Assembly: GCA_945883695.1 (NCBI GenBank)
Contig: CAMCYK010000037.1
Location: forward strand, 1-35,071
Length of the DNA stretch: 35,071 nt
Origin: Akkermansia muciniphila
Lineage (GTDB): Bacteria > Verrucomicrobiota > Verrucomicrobiia > Verrucomicrobiales > Akkermansiaceae
Direction of reading: 5' to 3'
Shown piece after piece: positions 15,550 to 23,829 of the stretch. Position numbers and translations under genes: made by a program. The notes under the pieces were generated by a model. That model had not been told where the DNA came from. It did no database searches and saw nothing but the letters and a program-made list of their open reading frames with translations. Positions within the stretch are counted from its first letter, which is position 1, and each line of letters opens with the position of its first letter.

Positions 15550-17145
15550 ATGTCCATGACCCCGTTCCGTCCCGTCTTCCCGCTGAATTCGCCCCGCCTC
15601 AAGCGCCGCTCGTTTCTCGGTGCCTCCGGCTCGATGCTTGTCGCCCTCGGTGCCGGGCGCGCCTGGGGCAATGAACCCGCGGTGAAAGAGAAGCCGTCCT
15701 TCCAAGGCTACCCGTTCCAACTCGGCGTGGCATCCGGCGATCCTTCGGCGGACGGCTTCGTGCTGTGGACCCGGCTCGCGCCCGAGCCGCTGACCGGCGG
15801 CGGCATGCCGCGGGAAGCGGTGTGGGTCCACTGGCAGGTCGCGGAGGACGAGGCGATGACCAAGGTGGTCGCCAGCGGCAAGGAAATCGCCAGCCCGGAC
15901 TGGGGACACTCGGTGCACGTCGAAGTCGCCGGCCTGAAGCCGGACCGCTGGTACTGGTACCAATTCAAGGCGGGCGCTGAAACCAGCCCGCGCGGCCGCT
16001 CCCGGACGCTGGAGCATCCGGACCGCCCGGCCGCGGAAACCTCGGCGCTGAAGATGGCCTTCGCGTCCTGCCAGCACTTCGAGGCCGGTTTCTACACCGC
16101 CTACCGGCACATGTTGGACGAGAGCCCCGATCTCGTGCTGCATCTCGGCGACTACATCTACGAGGGTGCCAGCAAGGAGGGTCAGATCCGGCTCCACAAC
16201 AGCGCGGAGATCATCACGCTCGAGGACTACCGCAACCGCCACGCCCAGTACAAGTCCGACGCCTCGCTCCAGGCGATGCACGCGGCCGCGCCGTGGGTCG
16301 TCACCTGGGACGATCACGAGTTCGACAACAACTACGCCGGCGAGGTTCCCGAGGAGAAGGGCCCGATGGCTCGGGAAGACTTCCTGACGCGACGCGCCGC
16401 CGCCTACCAGGCCTACTACGAGCACATGCCGCTGCGCGCCGCCTGCATTCCGAAAGGGCCCGGCATGAAGCTCTATCGCAGCGTGCGCCACGGCAGCCTG
16501 GTGGATTTCCACGTGCTCGACACCCGCCAGCACCGCAGCGACCAGCCGAACCGTGACCGCCCGGGACCGGCCTCGCTGGAACCGGCGGCGACGATGCTCG
16601 GCGAAAGGCAGCGCGACTGGCTGCTCGGCGAGCTGAAGGGATCGCGCGCGACCTGGAACGTCCTCGCCCAGCAGGTGATGATGGCCCGCGTCGACCGCTC
16701 CGGCGGACCCGGGGAAACGTGCAGCATGGACCAATGGCCGGGCTACGAGGTCGAGCGGCAGGCGCTGCTGCGGGCATTCCAGGAGTTGAAGGTTTCCAAT
16801 CCGGTCGTGCTCACCGGCGACATCCACACCCACTGGGCGAACGAGCTGCCGGTGTCCCACGGGGATCCCGCCTCGCCGGTCGCGGGGACGGAGTTCGTCT
16901 GCACCTCGATCTCCTCGAAAGGCGACGGCAACGACCACCCGGCGGGGCTGGAAAGGCTGCTCTCGGAAAATCCTTTCGTGAAGTATCACGGCGACCACCG
17001 CGGCTACGTGAGTTGCCGGATTGATGGCAAGTCATGGCGCAGCGATTTCCGCACGATCGATCGCGTCACGGTGGCGGACTCGCCATTGAAGACGCCGGCG
17101 TCGTTCGTGGTGGAGAGCGGGCGCGCCGGGTTGCAGAGGGTGTGA
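15550..17145 (+). CDS. phoD: PhoD-like alkaline phosphatase/phosphodiesterase, Tat-exported
   Basis: 531 residues from 'MSMTPFRP'; the frame opens at 15511 but the first 13 residues are not family-like. The twin-arginine signal 'LKRRSFLGASGSMLVALGAG' (about 18-37) ends at Ala-Trp-Gly. A PhoD N-terminal domain follows ('FQLGVASGDPSADGFVLWTR' near 55-74). The metallophosphatase core has 'MAFASCQH', 'HLGDYIYEG', 'TWDDHEFDNN', 'VLDTRQHRSD', 'ARVDRSGG' and 'LTGDIHTHW', which carry the metal-ligand Asp, Asn and His residues and the PhoD-type cysteine. The enzyme would hydrolyse phosphate mono- or diesters in the periplasm. It follows cassette protein A by 50 bp on the same strand and could share its transcript. 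No Pho box was recognised. Confidence 0.93.
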   Translation: MSMTPFRPVFPLNSPRLKRRSFLGASGSMLVALGAGRAWGNEPAVKEKPSFQGYPFQLGVASGDPSADGFVLWTRLAPEPLTGGGMPREAVWVHWQVAEDEAMTKVVASGKEIASPDWGHSVHVEVAGLKPDRWYWYQFKAGAETSPRGRSRTLEHPDRPAAETSALKMAFASCQHFEAGFYTAYRHMLDESPDLVLHLGDYIYEGASKEGQIRLHNSAEIITLEDYRNRHAQYKSDASLQAMHAAAPWVVTWDDHEFDNNYAGEVPEEKGPMAREDFLTRRAAAYQAYYEHMPLRAACIPKGPGMKLYRSVRHGSLVDFHVLDTRQHRSDQPNRDRPGPASLEPAATMLGERQRDWLLGELKGSRATWNVLAQQVMMARVDRSGGPGETCSMDQWPGYEVERQALLRAFQELKVSNPVVLTGDIHTHWANELPVSHGDPASPVAGTEFVCTSISSKGDGNDHPAGLERLLSENPFVKYHGDHRGYVSCRIDGKSWRSDFRTIDRVTVADSPLKTPASFVVESGRAGLQRV

Positions 17146-17182
17146 ACGGGCCGCCCTGAATTGGCGACCGGAGGTCGCGGGG

Positions 17183-17326
17183 AGGTAGGGACGACGCGCC
17201 CTCGCTCGTCCTGCGAAGGACCGGGAGGGTCGGTTCCACCTTTCGAGGTGAAACGGGCCGTCGGGGACCGTGCTGCCGGTCTGAAGACCAGCGCTCCCGG
17301 TCGGCCGATGGCGTCCGACCCTACCT
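17183..17326. repeat. REPIN-like element (AGGTAGGG ends) with nested REP motifs
   Basis: AGGTAGGG at 17183-17190 is inverted at 17319-17326 (CCCTACCT), each end carrying a GTAG head followed by GACG-rich hairpin sequence. Inside are a CCACCTTTCGAGGTG hairpin (17236-17250) and a GGTCTGAAGACC REP (17278-17289). The element is also bracketed by a roughly 34-bp direct repeat (GCCCTGAATTGGCG... at about 17153, GCCCTGAACTGGCG... at about 17340), which could be a target duplication or a larger repeat unit. Confidence 0.65.
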
Positions 17327-17381
17327 TTGGCCGCGGGCGGCCCTGAACTGGCGGGCGGAGGTCGCGGGATCTGACGACGAC

Positions 17382-17414
17382 AAAGGCCGCCCCCCTGGCG
17401 GGAGGCGGCCTTTT
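17382..17414. terminator. Intrinsic terminator, probably bidirectional
   Basis: AAAGGCCGCC at 17382-17391 pairs with GGCGGCCTTT at 17404-17413 around a GC-rich loop. A T-run follows on the plus strand (TTTTCC) and an A-run precedes, so it can act on both strands. It lies 20 bp beyond the stop of the giant minus-strand gene and is the likely end of that transcript. Confidence 0.75.
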
Positions 17415-17434
17415 CCATGCGATCCCTCGTCAGC

Positions 17435-20400
17435 TTACGGGTTGTAGTCGACCTTGAGCCGGACGAAGAGCTTGCGGCCGTTGCTAGGGAGCTGGGTGGA
17501 GATCGCCGCCGGCCCGTTCACCACCGAGGCCGCCGGATCCCAGTTGACCAGGTTCTCGCTGGTCTGGATCGCGTAGATCACGGCGGGGTCCGCCGCGGCG
17601 GCAGCCCCTTTCGCGAAGGACAACGAGAGGTCAGGTGCCAGCGTCGGCAGTGTGTCGCTCGCTTGCGGATCAAGGCCAAGCGCATACTCGACCAAAGCAG
17701 GGATGCCATCATGATCCTCGTCCTCCTCGAAGTTCGAACCGGGAATGCCATTGGCGGAGGCCCAGTTGTCGAACGAGTTCGGGTTGTAGATGGCGGTCTG
17801 GACGCGCAACAGCGGTTCGGCACCGGACAGTTGCGAATTGTAGGCCACGCCCGGGAAAAAGGGCTGCCAGCCATCGGTGGTCTCCGGCTTCACGTTCAAC
17901 CCGAAGTTGTCCGCCCCGGCCCGCCAGTTGCCGACGATCGATGTGACATCGACGTAACTCGTCGCGCCCTGTCCCATGCCCTCGAAGCGGATGGCAGCGG
18001 GTGCGATGTTCGTTCCCACGACCGGTCCCAGGTTGCCGTAGCTGGTGCCCGGCGTCGGCTGCACCGACCAGTCGGTCAGCATCTGGTGGATCGCATACTG
18101 GCCGCCGGTCTGGGCATTGGCGCTGCCGAGGAACAACGGCGAGTTGGTCACCAGGATCAGCTCGGCCTTGACGATCTCCTCGCCGATCGGGATCGCGCCC
18201 GCTCCGGCACCGCCGAACCGGACGGCGAAGCGCAGCAGGGATTCGGTCGTGCCGGTCGTGGGATCGTTCAAGTCCATGAACAGGGTCTCGATCGTCGACG
18301 CGTCCTGCGTCGCGAACTGGCTGCTGAGGATCGCGGACCGGTCGGCGGGATAGTAGTAATCCTTCACCGGCAGGGTCGTGTAGGTGATCTGAAGCTTCGG
18401 CCGCAGCAGCGGGTTGGGATTGCCGCTGGTGTTGAAGGCCCAGCCGTTCGTCGTCGGGGAGGCGAAGACCGAGAAGCCGTGGTTCGGGTCGCCGTCGGCC
18501 CAGGCCTTCACGATCTCGGTCACGTCGGCGGTGCTGACCTCGCCCTGGTCCAGCCCGACGAATCCGGCCAGCGGACGACCGAACGACGCACCGCGGGCAC
18601 CTTCGAAGCCGTCGAAGCTCGCCGGATTCGGATCGCCGCCGAGGGTGGCGTAGGTGGTGGTGCCGTCGAACGGAACCATCAGCCGGTCGATCAGCCAGGG
18701 ACCCGGCGACTGTGCGTCGTTGACGGTGGCCGTGGTGAGCGTCAGGCGGGCATCGGTCACCTCCGCGCCGGGCGGGATCTGGCCGGGACCGGTTCCGAAG
18801 AGGTTGTCGAAGCGGACCAGCCCGTTGATGTCCGGGCTGTTGTCGGCCGGCCCCGGCATGCCGTCCACGAAGTACTGCGGCACGGCGGATCCGTTCTGGC
18901 CGGTTCCATCTTCCCCGACACGGCGGTCGAACTGGCTGCTGTAGCCGTCAATGCCTTGTTGGAACGCCAGCGTCACCTTGGGAATCGCCACCACGCCATC
19001 CTTGATGATCCCGGTGGCCGCCTTGAAGACACCCGGGGTGTAGCCGGTGCCTGGAGCGACGGTCAGCGAGACCGTTTCGTCCGGCTCCAGATTCGGATCG
19101 CCTTCGGCCGAGACCGTGACGGCCGCGGTCGCTTCACCGATGCCGAAGGTCACCGTTCCCGGCAGCGCGAGGAAATCGCCGCCGCTGGTGGCGGTGCCGC
19201 CGACGGTGTAGCTCACCGTCAGGGGGGCCGCGGTGCTGCCGCGGCGGGTGAAGGTGAACACCATGTCGTCCGTGCTGTTCTCCGTCGCCACGGGGTCGGT
19301 CGCGAAGACCACCACCTCGTCGCCGTTGATCGTGACGGGATCGCGCGGGGCGACCAGGAAGCGGAAGCCGCCGGCCTGGAACTGGCCGTTGAGGCCGGGC
19401 AGGTCCTGGGAGAACACGACGAACGCGTTGCCGATCGCGGTGTAGGACATGATGTTGTCGCCGGCCGCGCCCACGTTGTTGTCGGCATTGATGAACAGCA
19501 CCGAGTTCGACGGATTGATGATCGTGCCGTCGCCGATGGTGATCTCGTAGCCCTGGGTGCCCCGGTTGGCCGAGCCTCCCACGAATGCCAGTTCGTCGTT
19601 GAGCGGGACGAGACCGCCGGCTTCGGTCACCTGGCCGCTGAAGACCTGGCGGGCGGTGGACGGGATGTAAACAAAGCCGAAGGGGCCGTTCTCCAGCGTT
19701 TGCGCGTTGTCGCGGACGCTGACGATCCAATTGGAACCGCTGATGGCGACCGAGGTCACGTTGTCCGAACCGTCGCCGCCAGCGATCGTCAGCAGGTTGC
19801 CGGATACCGGCAGGCCGCTGATCTGATAGACGCCCGCACCGGGGTTGGTGAGGGTCACGCCGGGCGGCAGGTTCGAGCTGCCGTTGAGCACCGCGCCCGC
19901 GGCATCCACGTTGGCACCGGCCCAGCCGTCGGCATAGGGGAAGTAGCCGAGCGAGAAGCGCGACGATTCCTCGAAGGCCAGCGGATCGTTCGCGCCGGGA
20001 TCCTCGTTGTCGATGGTGCTGAGGAAATACTCCCCGTTCGGACCGCGGTAGGAAGCCAGGCTCTGGTCGGTCGAGGCGAGGTTGCCGAGGACGTTGTGGT
20101 TGCTGGCCAGCAGCATGCCCGAGCCGAAGCCGACCGGGCTACCGGCGAGATTGACGGCAAGATCGCCGAGGTCGGTGCCCGGGAGATCGAAATTGCGGGG
20201 CGCCACGGTGGTGGTTCCCACCACCCAAGCGGCGGGATCCGCGGGCGCCGTGCCATCGTCGATGTCGGAGTCGCCGCCGTCGATGACCCCGCCGCTGTAG
20301 CCGGGCAGGACCGGGGAGGGCAGCGTGACATCGACCGTGACCGCCAGCGCGAGCGAAGTCGCGCCGAGCGCGTCGGTGGCGACCGCGGTGAGTCCGCGAT

Positions 20401-22966
20401 AGCCGCCGAGCGGGGCGTTCGTGTAGTTGAACTCGAAGGGCGCGGCGCTGTCGACGCCGAGGGAGACGCCGTTGTCGAAGAACTGGACCTGCTGGATCGA
20501 GCCGTCGGGATCGTTGGCGGTGGCTTGGATCAGGATCGGCGTGCCCAGGAGGTAGCGGGTGCCGGCAACGGGGGCGGTGATCACGACGTCCGGCTTCACG
20601 TTGTTGGAGAAGCTTTGCCCGGCGGCCCAGAACGGCGCGTTGGTCAGATTCCCGACCAGCAAATCGCCGGCGCTGCTGGTGATCGTGGCACCGCTTCCCT
20701 CGGTCATGCCCCAGCGGGCGACCAGGCCGGTCTCGGCGGCGATCTCGAAGTTCAGCGAAGCGCGGATCTGCGACTGCGTGCGGGCGCCGCTCCAGATCCG
20801 GACTTCATCGAGGTAGCCGTTGAAGTAACCGGCCGGCGCGCCGGTCGAGTTCAGGGCGCTGGCGATCGCCGCGTGCTGGATGCTGTCGGCCCGCGGGACC
20901 AGGCCGCCGGCGTTGCGGGTGGCTTCGAGGTTGCCATCGAGGTAGAGCCGCCAGGTCGTGCCGTCGAAGGTCGCGGCGACGTGGTGCCACTCGTCGAGCG
21001 GGACCGCGGTCGTGCCGGTGACCGGCACGTTGACGCCGAGGTTGGAGTCCTCGAAGTCGGCGACCAGCACGCCGTCGGCGCGGATCCCGAGGAAGTAGTT
21101 GAGGTCGAGGTTCGACTGGTCGGCCTGCTCGCGGCCCTTGGTGATCAGCGGGGCCGCGATCACGCCGCCCACTCCGGTGGTCGCCGGGATCCCTTCGCCG
21201 ACGCGGCGGAACCAGGTCTCCAGGGTGAAGGTGGCAAGCTTCAGCGCGGCGGCGTCGCCGAGCGCGGTGGATTCGTTCACCCCGTTGAAATACAGGCCGC
21301 CGGATCCCGCCGGCGGGGTGACGGTGTAAACGACCTGCGGGGCGTTGGTGCGGGCCCCGTTGTTGTCCACGGCCACCGCGTCGATGGTCGCGCCGGCCGG
21401 CAGGTTGTAGACCGGCGTGGTGTATTGGTACGGTGCCTCGGTATCGGTCGCGACGAGCGTGCCGTTGAGATAAAACTCGACCGCCGCCACCGAGCCCGGC
21501 GCCGTGTCGGCGGCCTCCGCGGTGACGGTCACGCTGTTGCCCGTGAGGATCTCCGCGCCGTTGACCGGCGCGGTGATGGCGATCGTGGGCTGCGGGTTGG
21601 CCGGCGCGGTGGTGAAGAAGACGAAACTGAACATGTCCTCGTCCGGCGTCGCTCCGTCCTCGAGCACTTCCGGATTCGGCAGGTCGCGGCTTTCAACCAC
21701 CCAGCCGCCGGCGCTGCCGAGGCTGCCGTTCCATTCGTAGGAAACGATGTTGTCGAGGTTGTTCACCCCGCCGGTGCAGGGCGTGACGATCAGCGTGCCG
21801 GTGGTCGCGGACTGGCCCGGGATTTCCAGCAGCCAGCGGCCCTGGGTCGGCGGCGTGGCGAAGGTCAGCGCCACCGCGGCGGCCGTCGCGGTGGCGGCCT
21901 TGTCCAGCGTGACGGTGGTGCCGGTGACCAGCACGACCTTCGTATCCACCGGAATTCCATTGCCGGTGACCGTCTGTCCGATCGCGATGCCCGTGGCATC
22001 CGGCACGATGACATCGAAGCCCAGCTCGGTGGTGTCCGCCGCGCGGTTCACCGGCGGGACGGTTTCCACCAGCTTGGTGACGGTGAAGTTGCCGCCGGTG
22101 GTCGCTGGCGCGCCTTCCGGGATCTCCCGCGTGCCGTCGCTCTGGATCCGGCCGACCGCCGTCACCAGATCCGGACCGGCTGCGGCAAAGGGGACGTAAA
22201 CGAAGGCGATCGGGTCGCGCTCGGTGGCCGCGCCGTTCGCCGCGTTGTGCTTGAGGGTGACGGCGAAGGATCCGTTCGTGTTGTCGCTGGACATCGCGTA
22301 GTTGTCCTCGTTCTTCTGGCCGGTCACCAGCAGCACGCCGTTCTGCCCGGTGGCCGCGACGCCGTGGGAGCTCAGGCTGCCCAGGTTCACCGTGAAGACG
22401 CCGCCGCCGTTGTCGAAGAAGTGGGTGCCGATGCTGATCCCCGAGCTCGCGGTCAGGACATCCTGCACGCCGCCGTTGGTTCCGTTGACATTCCTCGTGT
22501 GGCCGCCCAGCCAGCCTTCGTTGAAGGGGAAGTAGGCCGCGGCGGTGTTGATGTTGAACTCGTAACTGTCCGGAGCGGATTCCAGCGGAATGAAGAACCG
22601 TCCGAGGTTGGCGCCGCCGGCCAGTTCCGCGAGCGCCGTGACGTACTTCTTGCCGGCCTGGGGAGGCAAATCGCCACCCGCGGTGTTGTCGCGCCCGTTC
22701 TCCCGGACCGCGGTGATCATCACACCGCCCGCGGCGTCGTTCGCCGTGCCGAAGGTGACGTCGATGTCGCCGCGGTTGACGCCGTTGAAATTGAAATTCG
22801 CCGAACTGCCGGGGGCGACGCTGATCGAAACCGCCGGATCCACATCGGCAAGGCCACGGTTGGAATTGTTCAGCTGGATGAGGTCGAAGTTGCCGTACTC
22901 GATGGCCGGCAGGCCTCCTGTTAGGTAAAGTGCCGCGGACGATGCCGCGATGAAGTTCTTTCTCAT
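17435..22966 (-). CDS. Giant secreted multidomain protein (LamG, Ig-like, Calx-beta, DNRLRE)
   Basis: About 1,845 residues; Met at 22966 ('MRKNFIAASSAALYLTGG') gives a better signal peptide than the upstream ATG at 22978. Rough order: an N-terminal 'YFPFNEGWLGG' domain (30-300); Ig-like 'ITAPVNGAEI' domain (460-550); LamG/concanavalin fold (560-740, 'TLETWFRR', 'EWHHVAATFDGTTWRLYLDG', 'YLDEVRIW'); second Ig-like domain 'VITAPVAGTRY' (795-885); a second copy of the N-terminal type domain ('LGYFPYADGWAGA', 930-1110); Calx-beta (1230-1300, 'TENSTDDMVFTFTRRG'); two DNRLRE-type beta-sandwiches (1330-1530, 1540-1730); then a 'DHDGIPALVEYALGLDP' C-terminal region typical of secreted verrucomicrobial proteins. 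It is probably a surface or extracellular carbohydrate-binding or adhesion protein with no catalytic domain that I can see. The opposite strand is open for almost the whole length, which is a composition effect. Confidence 0.88.
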   Translation of the reverse strand: MRKNFIAASSAALYLTGGLPAIEYGNFDLIQLNNSNRGLADVDPAVSISVAPGSSANFNFNGVNRGDIDVTFGTANDAAGGVMITAVRENGRDNTAGGDLPPQAGKKYVTALAELAGGANLGRFFIPLESAPDSYEFNINTAAAYFPFNEGWLGGHTRNVNGTNGGVQDVLTASSGISIGTHFFDNGGGVFTVNLGSLSSHGVAATGQNGVLLVTGQKNEDNYAMSSDNTNGSFAVTLKHNAANGAATERDPIAFVYVPFAAAGPDLVTAVGRIQSDGTREIPEGAPATTGGNFTVTKLVETVPPVNRAADTTELGFDVIVPDATGIAIGQTVTGNGIPVDTKVVLVTGTTVTLDKAATATAAAVALTFATPPTQGRWLLEIPGQSATTGTLIVTPCTGGVNNLDNIVSYEWNGSLGSAGGWVVESRDLPNPEVLEDGATPDEDMFSFVFFTTAPANPQPTIAITAPVNGAEILTGNSVTVTAEAADTAPGSVAAVEFYLNGTLVATDTEAPYQYTTPVYNLPAGATIDAVAVDNNGARTNAPQVVYTVTPPAGSGGLYFNGVNESTALGDAAALKLATFTLETWFRRVGEGIPATTGVGGVIAAPLITKGREQADQSNLDLNYFLGIRADGVLVADFEDSNLGVNVPVTGTTAVPLDEWHHVAATFDGTTWRLYLDGNLEATRNAGGLVPRADSIQHAAIASALNSTGAPAGYFNGYLDEVRIWSGARTQSQIRASLNFEIAAETGLVARWGMTEGSGATITSSAGDLLVGNLTNAPFWAAGQSFSNNVKPDVVITAPVAGTRYLLGTPILIQATANDPDGSIQQVQFFDNGVSLGVDSAAPFEFNYTNAPLGGYRGLTAVATDALGATSLALAVTVDVTLPSPVLPGYSGGVIDGGDSDIDDGTAPADPAAWVVGTTTVAPRNFDLPGTDLGDLAVNLAGSPVGFGSGMLLASNHNVLGNLASTDQSLASYRGPNGEYFLSTIDNEDPGANDPLAFEESSRFSLGYFPYADGWAGANVDAAGAVLNGSSNLPPGVTLTNPGAGVYQISGLPVSGNLLTIAGGDGSDNVTSVAISGSNWIVSVRDNAQTLENGPFGFVYIPSTARQVFSGQVTEAGGLVPLNDELAFVGGSANRGTQGYEITIGDGTIINPSNSVLFINADNNVGAAGDNIMSYTAIGNAFVVFSQDLPGLNGQFQAGGFRFLVAPRDPVTINGDEVVVFATDPVATENSTDDMVFTFTRRGSTAAPLTVSYTVGGTATSGGDFLALPGTVTFGIGEATAAVTVSAEGDPNLEPDETVSLTVAPGTGYTPGVFKAATGIIKDGVVAIPKVTLAFQQGIDGYSSQFDRRVGEDGTGQNGSAVPQYFVDGMPGPADNSPDINGLVRFDNLFGTGPGQIPPGAEVTDARLTLTTATVNDAQSPGPWLIDRLMVPFDGTTTYATLGGDPNPASFDGFEGARGASFGRPLAGFVGLDQGEVSTADVTEIVKAWADGDPNHGFSVFASPTTNGWAFNTSGNPNPLLRPKLQITYTTLPVKDYYYPADRSAILSSQFATQDASTIETLFMDLNDPTTGTTESLLRFAVRFGGAGAGAIPIGEEIVKAELILVTNSPLFLGSANAQTGGQYAIHQMLTDWSVQPTPGTSYGNLGPVVGTNIAPAAIRFEGMGQGATSYVDVTSIVGNWRAGADNFGLNVKPETTDGWQPFFPGVAYNSQLSGAEPLLRVQTAIYNPNSFDNWASANGIPGSNFEEDEDHDGIPALVEYALGLDPQASDTLPTLAPDLSLSFAKGAAAAADPAVIYAIQTSENLVNWDPAASVVNGPAAISTQLPSNGRKLFVRLKVDYNP

Positions 22967-23214
22967 GACGTCTGCCATCTAGCGAAGCCGGCCGGGCAGG
23001 CGGCGACACCCGCTCTGAAACGATTTGGTAACCTCTTCAGCATCAATGTCTCGAAACTGTAACACGGATTCCCGGCAACGGTGACATGAACGCCACAGGG
23101 CAACTTGCCGCTCGCCAAACCGACGCGCGCGCGGCCAGCGTGCCGCCGGACCGGTTCGTGCCGCGATTCAGGATCAGCGGGCCGGAGCGTCGCTGCCGGC
23201 CTCACGTTGCGGGC

Positions 23215-23778
23215 TCAGAATCCCAGGAAATTCTCGAGGATCCGCTTGCCGTCCTGGGTGAGGATCGACTCCGGGTGGAACTGCACGCCGTGGACCGGGT
23301 GCTCCTTGTGTTGGAGGCCCATGATCACGCCGTCGGCGGTCCAGGCGGTGATCTCCAGGCAGTCGGGCAAGGTCTCGCGCTTGACGATCAGCGAATGGTA
23401 GCGGGTCGCTTCGAAGGGGCTCGGCAGGCCGGCGAAGACGCTCTTGCCCTCGTGGTGGATCGGCGAGGTCTTGCCGTGCATCAGGGTCGCGGCGCGGACC
23501 ACCTCGCCGCCATAGACCTGGCCGATCGACTGGTGGCCGAGGCAAACTCCGAGGATCGGCGTGCTTGCGCCGAGCTTCTCGATCAGCTCGCAGGAAATCC
23601 CGGCCTCGTTCGGCGTGCAGGGCCCGGGCGAGATGCAGATCCGCTCCGGCTTGAGCGCCTTCACCTCGTCCACGGTCAGCGCGTCGTTGCGCACGATCTT
23701 CATCTCCGCCCCGAGCTCGCCGAAGTACTGGACGAGGTTGTAGGTGAAGGAGTCGTAGTTGTCGATGATGAGGAGCAT
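23215..23778 (-). CDS. trpG: Anthranilate synthase component II (glutamine amidotransferase)
   Basis: 187 residues, a complete class I glutamine amidotransferase. '[16 protein letters not shown]' is at the N-terminus, '[11 protein letters not shown]' at 50-60, nucleophile Cys79 in '[11 protein letters not shown]', and His168/Glu170 in 'VQFHPESI'. It supplies ammonia from glutamine to TrpE for anthranilate formation. It lies 51 bp downstream of trpE, separated by a period-7 GATTG repeat, and no trpDCFBA genes follow. The subunit could also serve p-aminobenzoate synthesis (PabA role), as is common when only one copy exists. Confidence 0.95.
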   Translation of the reverse strand: MLLIIDNYDSFTYNLVQYFGELGAEMKIVRNDALTVDEVKALKPERICISPGPCTPNEAGISCELIEKLGASTPILGVCLGHQSIGQVYGGEVVRAATLMHGKTSPIHHEGKSVFAGLPSPFEATRYHSLIVKRETLPDCLEITAWTADGVIMGLQHKEHPVHGVQFHPESILTQDGKRILENFLGF

Positions 23779-23780
23779 CG

Positions 23781-23822
23781 GATTGACGATTGAAGATTGA
23801 CGATTGTTGATTGCCGATTGGA
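23781..23822. repeat. Heptameric GATTGnn tandem repeat, six units, between trpE and trpG
   Basis: GATTG occurs at 23781, 23788, 23795, 23802, 23809 and 23816, exactly seven bases apart. It fills nearly the whole trpE-trpG gap. The complementary pattern (AATCnnn) is seen at 7842-7868. Confidence 0.8.
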
Positions 23823-23829
23823 AAAGAGG

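Noticed and set aside
17417-22924. Plus-strand open frame of about 1,835 codons antisense to the giant protein
   Set aside because: Its translation is low-complexity (Arg/Gly/Asp/Val rich) with no family features, while the minus strand shows a signal peptide and clear LamG, Calx-beta and DNRLRE folds. It results from GC-rich codon positions.
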